Part shown: in pieces, positions 1 to 7,593 of the stretch
Layout of the letters: every line of letters starts with the position of its first letter
How positions within the stretch are numbered: the first letter of the stretch is position 1
Source of the DNA: JAFIEN01 sp051859505
Lineage (GTDB): Bacteria > Pseudomonadota > Alphaproteobacteria > Rhodobacterales > Rhodobacteraceae
Assembly (NCBI GenBank): GCA_051859505.1
Contig: JBHYFN010000049.1
Coordinates: 1 to 28,110, forward strand
Length of the DNA: 28,110 nt
Reading direction: 5' to 3'
The notes under the pieces: model-generated
Seen by the model: the letters and a program-made list of their open reading frames with translations, nothing else
What the model was told of the DNA's origin: nothing
Databases searched by the model: none
Translations under genes and position numbers: made by a program

Positions 1-16
1 CAGAGCCCGCCGCCCC

Positions 17-30
17 CGGCCCTTGGGCCG
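17..30. terminator. Small GC hairpin in the leading intergenic region
   Basis: CGGCCC and GGGCCG form a perfect 6-bp stem with a TT loop. There is no T-tract, so its role as a terminator of a gene upstream of the window is only a guess. The rest of 1-137 shows no gene; it contains the upstream region of the bicarbonate permease, without a strong Shine-Dalgarno or promoter that I can recognise. Confidence 0.25.
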
Positions 31-137
31 CGCCGTCGCGCCGTCGCGGGAGCCCCGCGAAATAAACCCGCCACCCCCCCTTAACGAAACCACATCGCGG
101 CAGTAGATCCTGTCGAACCCTTGCTGGCGCGGCACCG

Positions 138-1127
138 ATGGAACTTTTCTCACTTGCGGCCGACAACCTGCTGTCGCCGATCATCCTGTGTTTCGTCCTC
201 GGCCTTGCCGCGGCACTGGCCCGGTCCGACCTCTCGGTGCCCGAGGCGGTGGCCAAGGGGATGTCACTCTATCTGCTTTTCGCCATCGGCTTCAAGGGGG
301 GCGCCAGCGTCGCCGAGCACGGGCTGGACGCACGGCTTCTGTCGGCGGTCGGGGCGGGGCTTGTGCTGTCCTTCGGCCTGCCCTTCATCGCCTTCGGCCT
401 GTTGCGGGTGATGACGGGGCTGGGTCGGGTCGATGCGGCCGCTGTCGCCGCGCATTACGGCTCGATCAGCATCGTGACCTTCGTGGCGGGCACGTCCGTC
501 CTGCAACAGCGGATGATCGAGGCCGAAGGCTATATGGTCGCCGTGGCCGCAGCGATGGAGGCGCCGGCGATCCTCTCGGCGCTCTGGCTGGCGGCACGGG
601 GGGGCGGGGCCACTGCGGGCGGGGGCGGCGGCCTTGCCGGCGAACCGGGCCTTCTGCGCGAGATCCTGTTGAACGGCTCGATCGTGCTGCTGGTTGGGTC
701 TTTCGCCATCGGCGCGCTGACCGGGGCCGAGGGGCTGGCGCGGATCGACAGTTTCATCGTGGCGCCGTTTCAGGGCGTGCTCTGCCTGTTCCTGCTGGAT
801 ATGGGGCTGGTCGCCGGGCGCGGCCTGCGCGACCGGCGCGGCGCGCTGGGCGTGGGGGCGGTGGCCTTCGGCATGGTCATGCCGCTTGTCGGCGCGACCC
901 TGGGGCTGGCGCTGGGCCTTGCGATCGGCCTGTCGACCGGGGGCGTGGCGCTGATGATGGTGCTTGCGGCCTCGGCCAGCTATATCGCCGTGCCGGCCGC
1001 GATGCGCGTGGCCCTGCCCGAGGCCGATCCGGCGGTCTATCTGACCCTGTCGCTGGGCGTGACCTTTCCGTTCAATCTGGTGATCGGCCTGCCGCTTTAC
1101 ATAGCCGCAGCCCAAAGCCTTGTCTGA
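138..1127 (+). CDS. sbtA: SbtA-type sodium-dependent bicarbonate permease
   Basis: This 329-aa protein is almost entirely hydrophobic, with about ten predicted membrane segments. Its N-terminal and repeat features (PEAVAKGMSLYLLFAIGFKGG near residues 36-56, and HYGSISIVTFVAG near 106-118) are those of the SbtA (DUF897) family of sodium/bicarbonate symporters. The family imports bicarbonate across the inner membrane. The next gene, 14 bp downstream, encodes a small PII-like protein, matching the sbtA-sbtB pairing known from cyanobacteria and many proteobacteria. The ATG at 138 gives the usual family N-terminus, although the Shine-Dalgarno is weak. The glycine-rich stretch near residues 154-170 is the expected cytoplasmic loop between the two halves. 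Substrate assignment is from family similarity; an autotrophic or anaplerotic role is inference. Confidence 0.85.
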   Translation: MELFSLAADNLLSPIILCFVLGLAAALARSDLSVPEAVAKGMSLYLLFAIGFKGGASVAEHGLDARLLSAVGAGLVLSFGLPFIAFGLLRVMTGLGRVDAAAVAAHYGSISIVTFVAGTSVLQQRMIEAEGYMVAVAAAMEAPAILSALWLAARGGGATAGGGGGLAGEPGLLREILLNGSIVLLVGSFAIGALTGAEGLARIDSFIVAPFQGVLCLFLLDMGLVAGRGLRDRRGALGVGAVAFGMVMPLVGATLGLALGLAIGLSTGGVALMMVLAASASYIAVPAAMRVALPEADPAVYLTLSLGVTFPFNLVIGLPLYIAAAQSLV

Positions 1128-1141
1128 CCCCGGAGGCATAG

Positions 1142-1450
1142 ATGCAGACCCATATCGCCAAACGCGTCGAGATCGTGATCGAGGCCCCGCTGCAGAACCG
1201 CCTGACCGATGCGATCGAAGAGGCCGGCGTGACCGGCTACACGATCCTGCCGGTCTTGGGCGGCTCGGGCCGCTCGGGCCCCTGGTCGCGCGAGGGGCAG
1301 GTGGGGCGGGCCGGCATGGTCGCGGTGATCTGCCTGATCCGGCCCGAGCGGCTTGACGGCCTGCTCGAGGCGGCTTTCGCCGTGGTGGACCGCCATATCG
1401 GCGTCGTCAGCATCACCGATTGCGAAGTGCTGCGGGCCGAAAGGTTCTAG
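1142..1450 (+). CDS. sbtB: PII-like SbtB-type regulator of the bicarbonate permease
   Basis: The 102-aa product has the PII fold pattern: an N-terminal beta strand (KRVEIVIEA, 7-15), an amphipathic helix, the sequence GYTILPVLGGSG before the T-loop (about 35-46) and a C-terminal strand. In cyanobacteria SbtB binds adenylyl nucleotides and blocks SbtA. The C-terminal CGPxGC motif seen in some SbtB proteins is absent, so redox control through that motif is unlikely. A strong GGAGG lies 8 bases before the ATG, and the gene follows the permease by 14 bp, so the two are co-transcribed. The fold call is firm; the specific partner is inferred from adjacency. Confidence 0.82.
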   Translation: MQTHIAKRVEIVIEAPLQNRLTDAIEEAGVTGYTILPVLGGSGRSGPWSREGQVGRAGMVAVICLIRPERLDGLLEAAFAVVDRHIGVVSITDCEVLRAERF

Positions 1451-1594
1451 TCCGGGCCACGGCAGGCAAGAGACTTGCCGAGGGCAGCCTGGTTGCGCAC
1501 CGACCCGACGCATCTGGTCAGAGATCCCCGATATTTTTTCCTCAGGACTGAACCTTTTGTCCTCCGGGACGCACCTATGTGGTGAAAGGGGACG

Positions 1595-2134
1595 ATGATG
1601 GACCGGGGCGAGAAACTGCGCGCCTTGCTGGCGCTGCATGTCGCCGGGGCGCGACTGGGCAGGTCTCAAGACTTCCGCGCGCTGGTCGATCTGGCCGGCC
1701 CTCGTCTGTTTGCCCATGCCCGGCGGCTGTCGGACGATGCCGAAACGGCGCGCGATCTGGTGCAGGAGGCCTGGGTCGCGATCCTTCGCAGCCTGCCCGC
1801 CCTGCGCGACGACAGGGCGTTCCTGCCCTGGGCGCTTGCAATCGTGACCCGCGCCGCCGCCCGCGAAGTGACCCGCCGCGTCCGGGCGCGCGAGACCGGG
1901 GCCGAACTGACCCGCGCCGCCGATGCGCCCGGCGCCGACCCGCCCGACCTTCGCGCCGCCATCGGCGAGTTGCCCGCAGGGCAGAGGGCGGTGTTGACGC
2001 TGTTCTATCTGGACGGGCTCTCGGTGGCCGAGATGGCCACCGCGCTCGAGATTCCGCCGGGAACCGTGAAGACCCGGCTCATGCACGCCCGCAGCCGCCT
2101 GCGGGCCCTGATGACAGGAGACGATCATGGATGA
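1595..2134 (+). CDS. ECF-family RNA polymerase sigma factor
   Basis: This 179-aa protein has a sigma-70 region 2 (about residues 27-95, with RLSDDAETARDLVQEAWVAIL) and a region 4 helix-turn-helix (about 125-172, with AVLTLFYLDGLSVAEMATAL then PPGTVKTRLMHARSRLR). Region 3 is lacking, as in ECF factors. AAAGGGGA at 1585-1592 serves either ATG 1595 or ATG 1598; the second has the better spacing. TGAACC at 1549-1554 resembles an ECF -35 element, so self-activation is possible, but the matching -10 is poor. The gene overlaps the next one by 8 bases, and that gene encodes a small membrane protein of a family often found beside ECF genes. Its target genes cannot be read from this window. Confidence 0.85.
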   Translation: MMDRGEKLRALLALHVAGARLGRSQDFRALVDLAGPRLFAHARRLSDDAETARDLVQEAWVAILRSLPALRDDRAFLPWALAIVTRAAAREVTRRVRARETGAELTRAADAPGADPPDLRAAIGELPAGQRAVLTLFYLDGLSVAEMATALEIPPGTVKTRLMHARSRLRALMTGDDHG

Positions 2135-2486
2135 ATTCGACCGCCGTATCGCCGAGGCTCTTGCGGAGGATGATCTCGGCTTGCCGCAAGACGCGCGTGA
2201 ACCGGGTTTCTTTTCGCTGGCCTTCTCCACGATGCGCGGCCCGCAGGGCTGGGTGACATGGGTGATGCTGATCCTGCAGACCGCGATGTTCCTGATCGCG
2301 GTCTGGGCCGCTTGGCACTTCTTTGCCGCGACGGAAGAGCTGGCGGCAATCAAATGGGGGCTCTCGGCCGCAACGCTGATGATCCTGGCCACGCAAGTGA
2401 AGCTCGCGCTGATGCCCCATATGCAGGCCAATCGGGTGATCCTTGCGCTGAGGCGGCTTGAACTGCGGCTGGCGGCGAAAGGCTAG
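2127..2486 (+). CDS. Small membrane protein, DUF6768-like, coupled to ECF sigma factor
   Basis: The product is 119 aa with an acidic N-terminus starting MDEFDRRIAEALAEDD, two membrane segments (about 43-65 and 74-95) and a basic C-terminal helix ending ALRRLELRLAAKG. This layout matches what I remember as the DUF6768 family, small membrane proteins encoded directly after ECF sigma genes. The ATG lies inside the end of the sigma gene (8-base overlap), so translation is probably coupled. An anti-sigma or signal-sensing role is attractive because of the cytoplasmic N-terminus and the membrane anchor, but no zinc-binding anti-sigma motif (HxxxCxxC) is present, and the role is inference. Confidence 0.75.
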   Translation: MDEFDRRIAEALAEDDLGLPQDAREPGFFSLAFSTMRGPQGWVTWVMLILQTAMFLIAVWAAWHFFAATEELAAIKWGLSAATLMILATQVKLALMPHMQANRVILALRRLELRLAAKG

Positions 2487-2553
2487 TCTTCGCGGACGGA
2501 TGGTCATGCGCAGGACGCTCTGACCTGGTGAACAGGTGCAACGCGTCGGGGCG

Positions 2554-2594
2554 GGGGCCTCGGGCCGGGGCCTCGGGCGCGGGGCCTCGGGCGC
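2554..2594. repeat. Three tandem copies of a 13-14 bp GC-rich unit
   Basis: The unit GGGGCCTCGGGCGC occurs at 2567-2580 and 2581-2594, preceded by a 13-bp copy ending CC at 2554-2566. It lies between two convergent genes, just after a short hairpin (ACCTG 2523-2527 with CAGGT 2533-2537). Confidence 0.8.
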
Positions 2595-2631
2595 GGCGAA
2601 CCTTCGTCAGATGGCGCGCATCAAGGCCGTC

Positions 2632-2654
2632 GGGGCGGCAGCAGCGGCCGCCCC
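2632..2654. terminator. Hairpin between convergent genes
   Basis: GGGGCGGC at 2632-2639 pairs perfectly with GCCGCCCC at 2647-2654 around a 7-base loop. It sits between the ends of the DUF6768-like gene and the MFS gene, so it could stop transcription from both sides, although neither flank has a T-tract. Confidence 0.4.
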
Positions 2655-2659
2655 CCGCC

Positions 2660-3841
2660 CTACCCCGCTTCTGCGGCCGGCCGCCTTTCCGGGCGCTGCT
2701 GGCCGAGTGCCCCGGCGGTCAGCAGGCTGAGAAGGACCAGCGGGATCGCGATGCCGAAGGAGGTGCGGATCCCGAATGTCTCGGCCACCATGCCCAGAAG
2801 CGGCGGGCCGATCAGGAAGACGGTGAAGGAAATCTGCGCCAGCGCCGCGATATTGACCACGGCCGAACGGTCGGTCCGCTGCGCCGCCGCCGACATCGCT
2901 TGCGGAAAGATCGTGCTCGACCCCAGGCCCATCATCGCGAAGCCCAGAAGCGACAGCCAGGGCGAGGGCGAGAAGGTCACGATCACGCAGCCGATCAGAA
3001 GGATGAACAAAAGCACCCGCGCAAGGCTGGCCGGGGCGGTGCGTTCAAGGAAACTGTCGGCAAAGAACCGCATCAGCCCTTGCGAAAAGGCGAAGGCCGC
3101 CACCGCGATCCCGGCCAGGAAAGGTGTCACGCCAAAGACATCGCGCATGTAGATCGCCGACCAGTCGATGCTGGCGCCCTCCAGCAGCATCGCACTCAGC
3201 GTGACGACGACCAGCACGAGGATCGCCCCGGTTGGCAGGGCAAAGCGGGGGCCGGGGCCGGTCACAAGGCCCGGACGCGGCGGCGAGGGGCGATAATCGC
3301 CCAGAAACAGCCAGACCCCGGCCAGGGCCAGCGGAACCACGAGGCCCAGGTGCAGCTGCGGGCTGACCCCGAGGCCGGCCATCACCGACCCGAAGACCCC
3401 GGCGGCAAAGAACCCGATGCTCCAGAAGGCATGCGCCCGGTTCATGATGCGGAAGCCGGACAGATGCTCGGCCCGGTCGGCCTCGACATTGACCATGATC
3501 TCGACGCAGCCGATCGCCAGCCCGACCGGGATCAGCAGCAAAAACAGCACCAAAGGCCCCGGCGCATGCACCGCGATCGCATAGAAGAGGGCGACCGCCG
3601 GGATCATCGACAGAAGGGCGGCCCGGAAGCCCACCCGTTCCAGGATCGGCGAGGCGAAGGTCAGCGCGATCAGCGTGCCCATCGGCGCGCCGATCAGGCC
3701 AAGGCCCAACGCCCCCTCGCCCACGCCCATCGCCGTCTGCACATCGGGCAGGCGCGGAAAGATGTTGCCCATGGCAAAGGCATAGATGGCAAAGGCCGCA
3801 AAGACCCGCCGCGCGGGCGTCAAGAAGGTGCCGAAGGGCAT
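2660..3841 (-). CDS. MFS transporter
   Basis: This 393-aa integral membrane protein has about twelve hydrophobic segments. It has the MFS-like loop after the second segment (FASPILERVGFRAALL, about 63-78) and a repeat of the two halves. The N-terminal GNIFPRLPDVQTAMGVGEGALG pattern resembles the YbjJ/sugar-type MFS branch, but I cannot assign a substrate. On the minus strand AAAGGATG lies before the ATG, and TTGAAC with TATCCC 17 bases later (about 3903-3880) could be its own promoter. It lies 139 bp downstream of the DDAH-like gene on the same strand, so it might also belong to that operon and export a product of amino acid breakdown; that is speculative. Confidence 0.8.
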   Translation of the reverse strand: MPFGTFLTPARRVFAAFAIYAFAMGNIFPRLPDVQTAMGVGEGALGLGLIGAPMGTLIALTFASPILERVGFRAALLSMIPAVALFYAIAVHAPGPLVLFLLLIPVGLAIGCVEIMVNVEADRAEHLSGFRIMNRAHAFWSIGFFAAGVFGSVMAGLGVSPQLHLGLVVPLALAGVWLFLGDYRPSPPRPGLVTGPGPRFALPTGAILVLVVVTLSAMLLEGASIDWSAIYMRDVFGVTPFLAGIAVAAFAFSQGLMRFFADSFLERTAPASLARVLLFILLIGCVIVTFSPSPWLSLLGFAMMGLGSSTIFPQAMSAAAQRTDRSAVVNIAALAQISFTVFLIGPPLLGMVAETFGIRTSFGIAIPLVLLSLLTAGALGQQRPERRPAAEAG

Positions 3842-3960
3842 GGATCATCCTTTCGCGCGCAACAGGCCGCGGCAGGGAAGGGATAGACCGGCCCGAAGGC
3901 GCGTTCAACGGGGCCGGGCCGGGCGGGGATGATATATGACGCGGCGCCGGGGCCACGCAG

Positions 3961-3981
3961 CGCCGGGGCCGCGCCGGGGGC
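3961..3981. repeat. 21-bp GC-rich sequence shared with 12899-12919
   Basis: An identical 21-base string rich in CCGGGG blocks occurs here and at 12899-12919. Here it touches the stop codon of the DDAH-like gene; there it lies between the 6S RNA and a small membrane protein gene. Both are surrounded by similar GCCGGGG runs. Confidence 0.6.
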
Positions 3982-4775
3982 TAGAAGCGCAGCGACAGGC
4001 AGGACATCCCGCCATCCAGCTTCGCGCATTCCGCATTGCCGATCCGGCGCACCGCAAAGCCCGCCTCTTCCAGCATCCGGGCGGTCTTCGGGAAGCCGTC
4101 GGGCATCACCACGACCGCGTTGAACCGGATCAGGTTGGCCGCCGCCTCTTCGCCCTCGGGCACGATCAGCACCCGGTAGCCGTCGAAACAGCCCGAGGCG
4201 GCAAGCCGCGCCGTCGACAGTACGGTTTCGCTGTCCAGAAGCGAGCTGTCGGTCTTGAAATGCAGCACGCCGGGCGGGGTTTCGACGATCCGCAGGCTAT
4301 GGCCCCAGGGCGCGATCAGGCCGCGCAGCTCTTCGGCGCCGGCCGCATCGGTGCGCGCCGAGAGGCCGACCAGAACCTCGCGCCCGGTGACGAGGATGTC
4401 ACCCCCCTCGATGAAGCCCGGCCCCTCGATCCGGGCGATCCGGTCGTAATGCGCGGCAAGGGCGGGGGCCATGTGATCGACCTCGCCCAGCCGCGAGGGG
4501 GCACCGGGGCGCATCAGGACCGCGCCCTGCGGCAGGCAAAGTGCCGTATCCTCGACGAAAACCGCGTCGGGATAGTCTTCGAGCGGCGGCAGGACCGTCA
4601 CCTCGGCCCCCGTCTCGCGCAGGGTGGCGACATAGCTGTCGTGATCGCGCAGCATCTGTTGCAGATCGGGCGTGCCGGTGTCCACGGCGCGCAAACCGGC
4701 GGTGATGCTCGCGCCGGGGCGGCGGGTGATCGCGTGGCGGAACTGCCAGGAGGGTTCGGTGATCGTCAGGGTCAT
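3981..4775 (-). CDS. ddaH: Dimethylarginine dimethylaminohydrolase-like enzyme (DDAH)
   Basis: The 264-aa protein belongs to the amidinotransferase/arginine deiminase superfamily and has the short single-domain length of DDAH. The conserved acid sits in EDTA (D76), the glutamate in FIEGGD (E123), the catalytic histidine in VLHFKTD (H172) and the nucleophile in the C-terminal GGMSCL (C259). DDAH hydrolyses methylated arginines to citrulline and a methylamine; some relatives act on other guanidines. AGGAAAG precedes the ATG at 4775. It is the last of three closely spaced minus-strand genes (TetR, aminotransferase, this one; gap of 21 bp), divergent from an amino acid ABC transporter. Family and active site are clear; the exact substrate is inferred. 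Confidence 0.88.
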   Translation of the reverse strand: MTLTITEPSWQFRHAITRRPGASITAGLRAVDTGTPDLQQMLRDHDSYVATLRETGAEVTVLPPLEDYPDAVFVEDTALCLPQGAVLMRPGAPSRLGEVDHMAPALAAHYDRIARIEGPGFIEGGDILVTGREVLVGLSARTDAAGAEELRGLIAPWGHSLRIVETPPGVLHFKTDSSLLDSETVLSTARLAASGCFDGYRVLIVPEGEEAAANLIRFNAVVVMPDGFPKTARMLEEAGFAVRRIGNAECAKLDGGMSCLSLRF

Positions 4776-4796
4776 GGGCTTTCCTGTTCGCTGGTC

Positions 4797-5999
4797 TCAG
4801 GCCTGCACGGGGCTGGCGGCTAGGGTTGCGGCATGGGCGGCGATCCGGGCGGTCGCGCGGTCGAACTCGGCATCCCCCACCGTGAGCGCGACCCGCACCC
4901 AGCCGGCAAGGCCCGCGCCGAAGCTTTCGCCCGGCATCACCGCCACGCCCTCGGCCCCGAGCAGGGACAGCGCATAGTCCCGCCCGCTCAGGCCTGCGGC
5001 GCGCGCGTCGATCAGGGCGAACATCCCGGCCTGCGGCTGATGGACCCGCAGCACGGAGCCTTCCAGCGCCGCCGCCAGCCGTTCTGCGCGCCCGCGAAAC
5101 CCCTCGGCCATGGCTGGCGCCACCGGCGAGGGGGCGGAAACCGCGGCTTCGGTCATGTCGGCGATGAAGGGCTGGTTGCCGAACAGCATCGTCTCGGCCA
5201 CCGGCAAAAGCGCCTCGGCGAAGGGTTCGGGGCAGATCGCCCAGCCGCTGCGAAACCCCGGCGCCGCGTGGGATTTCGAGATCGAGGCCACGGCGATGCT
5301 CCGCTCCGCCAGATCCGGTTCGGCCAGCGGCGAGGCGAAGGCGCTGCCGTCGAGGATCAGATCCTCATAGACCTCGTCCGACACGATCCAGAGGTCATGC
5401 GCCTTCGCCACAGCGCCGATCGCCTGCACATCGGCGCGGGTAAGCACCGCGCCCGTGGGATTGTGCGGCGTATTCAGCAGCACCACGCGCGACCGCGGCG
5501 TGATCCGGGCGGCAAGGTCTTCGGCCTGCATCCGGAAGCCGTGCTCGGGCCTGAGCGGCACCGGCACCAGCGTGGCCCCGGTCGCGCGGATCACGCCTTC
5601 ATAGGTTGCATACATCGGATCGCCGACCAGAACCTCGTCCCCCTCTTCGGCGATCCCCGCCATCACCGCGTAAAGCGAGGTCTGGGTGCCGGGAAAGCAC
5701 ATCACCTGATCGGGGGTGATCGTCCGGCCGCGCCGTTCGGAGTAACGCCGCGCCAGCGCCCGGCAGAGGCCCGGCTCGCCCCTTCCGTTGGAATAGCCGG
5801 TGCGGCCGGCGCGCATCGCCTCGACCGCCACCTCGACCAGCGCCTCGGGCGTGGGGTCGTCGGGTTCGCCCACGGTCAGCAGGATCACCGCCTTGCCATC
5901 GGTCCGCCCCTCGGCCTGCATCCTGCGGGCCCGGATGTGCAGATCCCATTTCGACCCGCCAAGTCCGGCAAGCCTGCGGGTGATCGACGCGGTTTTCAT
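4797..5999 (-). CDS. Class I/II aminotransferase, resembling arginine:pyruvate transaminase
   Basis: This 400-aa PLP enzyme of fold type I has the expected landmarks: GYSNGRGEPGL (68-78), NTPHNPTGA (176-184), SDEVY (207-211), the Schiff-base lysine in SISKSH (K242) and the carboxylate-binding arginine in GFRSGW (R250). From memory its N-terminus (KWDLHIRA), the AHDLWIVSDEVYEDL block and the SKSHAAPGFRSGW block are closest to AruH, the arginine:pyruvate transaminase of Pseudomonas. The open frame runs to 6101, but ATG 5999 fits the family start and has GAAGGG upstream. The gene lies 13 bp after the TetR gene (if that ends at 6013) and 21 bp before ddaH, so the three form an operon. Arginine as the amino donor is inference from similarity and neighbourhood. 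Confidence 0.85.
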   Translation of the reverse strand: MKTASITRRLAGLGGSKWDLHIRARRMQAEGRTDGKAVILLTVGEPDDPTPEALVEVAVEAMRAGRTGYSNGRGEPGLCRALARRYSERRGRTITPDQVMCFPGTQTSLYAVMAGIAEEGDEVLVGDPMYATYEGVIRATGATLVPVPLRPEHGFRMQAEDLAARITPRSRVVLLNTPHNPTGAVLTRADVQAIGAVAKAHDLWIVSDEVYEDLILDGSAFASPLAEPDLAERSIAVASISKSHAAPGFRSGWAICPEPFAEALLPVAETMLFGNQPFIADMTEAAVSAPSPVAPAMAEGFRGRAERLAAALEGSVLRVHQPQAGMFALIDARAAGLSGRDYALSLLGAEGVAVMPGESFGAGLAGWVRVALTVGDAEFDRATARIAAHAATLAASPVQA

Positions 6000-6012
6000 G
6001 ATGGCACCCTTC

Positions 6013-6654
6013 TCATGTTGGCTCTGTCCTTTCCGAAAGTTGCAGTCCGATGATCGCGCCGACCGAGGCCAGCCCGATCCGCGCCAGCTCGTCTTCGCCA
6101 AAGGCCCCCGGCAGGGCGCCGCCCTCGAGCCAGAGCCCGTCGATCACCGCGTTGCAGGCAATCGCCAGATCGCGCAGGCGGGGGGTATCCTGCGGCTGCC
6201 CCGCCTCGTCCAGCGCCGCCGAGATCAGGCTTTGCAGCCGGTCGCGGAAGGCGTGATAGGTGCGTTCGTGGATCGCCTGCATCCGGTCGTCGCGGCGCAC
6301 CAGATTGATGAACCCCGCCCAAAGGCCGATGGCGGCGGGATCGACGATCGGCGCGCGCAGCCCGGCGGCGACAAAGGCCGCCAGCCGCTCGGCCGCGGTT
6401 CGGCCCCTTGCATGATCCGCCGTGGCCTCGGTCAGCCGCGCCATATGCGCCTCATAGGCGGCGGCCAGCAGGTCTTCCTTGGTGTCGAAGTAGTGCCGGA
6501 TCAGCCCCGGCGTGACGCTGGCGCGTTCGGCAATGGCGCGGACGGTCGCGGCCTCCATGCCGCCTTCGCTGACCAGCGCGAGCACCGCCTCGACCAGCGC
6601 CTCGCGGCGGGCCTCTGCGCCTTCGCGGCGCCAGTTGCGGCGGGTTTCGGGCAT
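6013..6654 (-). CDS. TetR-family transcriptional regulator
   Basis: The 213-aa product has an N-terminal TetR helix-turn-helix (about residues 32-62, TVRAIAERASVTPGLIRHYFDTKEDLL) and a BetI-like C-terminal ligand domain. An upstream in-frame GTG at 6693 would lengthen it by 13 residues. However, a perfect TATAAT on the minus strand at 6684-6679 would place the transcript start near 6672, inside that extension, so ATG 6654 is preferred. It is the first gene of the TetR-aminotransferase-ddaH operon and divergent from the amino acid ABC transporter. It therefore most likely represses one or both arms until an arginine-like ligand arrives; the ligand is inferred. Confidence 0.88.
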   Translation of the reverse strand: MPETRRNWRREGAEARREALVEAVLALVSEGGMEAATVRAIAERASVTPGLIRHYFDTKEDLLAAAYEAHMARLTEATADHARGRTAAERLAAFVAAGLRAPIVDPAAIGLWAGFINLVRRDDRMQAIHERTYHAFRDRLQSLISAALDEAGQPQDTPRLRDLAIACNAVIDGLWLEGGALPGAFGEDELARIGLASVGAIIGLQLSERTEPT

Positions 6655-6676
6655 GGCTCCGGTTCTTTCGGCGCTG

Positions 6677-6717
6677 AAATTATACGCTTGCACAATTAAA
6701 CTGAATCGGAGTTACTA
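6677..6717. promoter_or_regulatory. Overlapping divergent promoters with candidate TetR operator
   Basis: On the minus strand TATAAT (6684-6679) is a perfect -10 for the TetR operon, with only a weak -35. On the plus strand TTGCAC (6688-6693) followed 18 bases later by TTACTA (6712-6717) is a weak promoter for the transporter. Between and over them lies an imperfect 20-bp palindrome (6678-6697, matching AATT-T-C and G-A-AATT arms), a plausible operator. Promoter strength and binding are inferred. Confidence 0.5.
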
Positions 6718-6748
6718 CAACGACAAAACCGGGGGTCACCGGGAAAAA

Positions 6749-6772
6749 GCCTGCGACAGGGCCTGCGACAGG
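6749..6772 (+). repeat. Tandem 12-bp repeat in the transporter leader
   Basis: GCCTGCGACAGG occurs twice head to tail (6749-6760 and 6761-6772). Each copy can fold as a small CCTG/CAGG hairpin with a CGA loop. The second copy runs directly into the AGGGGG ribosome binding site at 6770-6775 of the next gene. Confidence 0.75.
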
Positions 6773-6787
6773 GGGCACAAGATCGAC

Positions 6788-7558
6788 GTGAGCGAGGACG
6801 AGGGTCCAGCAGAGGCGATCCGCGTGACGGATCTGCACAAGTCCTTTGGCCCGCTCGAGGTGCTCAAGGGCGTGTCGCTTGCGGCGCGGCGCGGGGATGT
6901 GGTCTCGATCATCGGGGGCAGCGGGTCGGGCAAGTCGACGATGCTGCGCTGCATCAACTTTCTTGAAACGCCCAGCGCCGGCAAGATCGTCATCGGCGGC
7001 GAGGAAATCGCCATGCGCCCCGACGGCAGCCCCGCCGACCGCCGCCAGATCGAACGGATCCGCACGCGGCTGGGCATGGTGTTCCAGTCCTTCAACCTCT
7101 GGTCGCACCGTACGCTGCTGGAGAATGTGATCGAAGTGCCGGTCCATGTCCTGAAAGTGCCCAAGGTGCAGGCCATCGAAAAGGCGCGCGCCCTGCTGGA
7201 GCGGGTGGGGCTGGCCGAAAAGGCCGACACTTTCCCCGCCTACCTTTCGGGCGGCCAGCAGCAGCGCGCGGCCATCGCCCGGGCGCTCGCCGTCGATCCG
7301 GCGGTGATGCTGTTCGACGAGCCCACCTCGGCGCTTGATCCCGAACTGGTGGGCGAGGTGCTGGCCGTGATCCGCGATCTGGCCGCGGAAGGGCGCACCA
7401 TGCTGATCGTGACGCATGAGATGAAATTCGCCCGCGAAGTCTCGGACCACGTGATCTACCTCTATCAAGGCCGGATCGAGGAGGAAGGCCCGCCCGACCG
7501 GGTCTTTGGCCAGCCGCAATCGGGCCGTTTGCAACAATTCCTCCGCTCCGTCGCGTGA
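6788..7558 (+). CDS. Polar amino acid ABC transporter, ATP-binding subunit
   Basis: With a GTG start at 6788 the protein is 256 aa, the normal length for HisP/OccP-type ATPases. It has Walker A GGSGSGKST (43-51), Q-loop Q100, signature LSGGQQQR (153-160), Walker B VMLFDE (173-178) and switch histidine H210. AGGGGG lies 12 bases upstream of the GTG; no ATG in frame offers a better start. It powers the permease pair encoded 0.8-2.3 kb downstream, taking up the amino acid captured by the binding protein encoded next. Similarity is to histidine/lysine/arginine/ornithine/opine systems; with ddaH and an AruH-like enzyme divergent to it, arginine or methylarginine is the best guess. Confidence 0.9.
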   Translation: MSEDEGPAEAIRVTDLHKSFGPLEVLKGVSLAARRGDVVSIIGGSGSGKSTMLRCINFLETPSAGKIVIGGEEIAMRPDGSPADRRQIERIRTRLGMVFQSFNLWSHRTLLENVIEVPVHVLKVPKVQAIEKARALLERVGLAEKADTFPAYLSGGQQQRAAIARALAVDPAVMLFDEPTSALDPELVGEVLAVIRDLAAEGRTMLIVTHEMKFAREVSDHVIYLYQGRIEEEGPPDRVFGQPQSGRLQQFLRSVA

Positions 7559-7593
7559 CGGGCAAATCCATAACCAGACAGGGAGACGACCCC

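Noticed and set aside
1097..2431. A 444-aa minus-strand open frame across the PII-like and sigma factor genes
   Set aside because: No domain is recognisable; the plus-strand genes have ribosome binding sites and family motifs.
2528..3886. A 452-aa open frame on the plus strand opposite the MFS transporter
   Set aside because: It is rich in R, H, Q, G and D with no hydrophobic core or domain, the pattern expected from antisense reading of a high-GC membrane protein gene; the minus-strand MFS frame is convincing.
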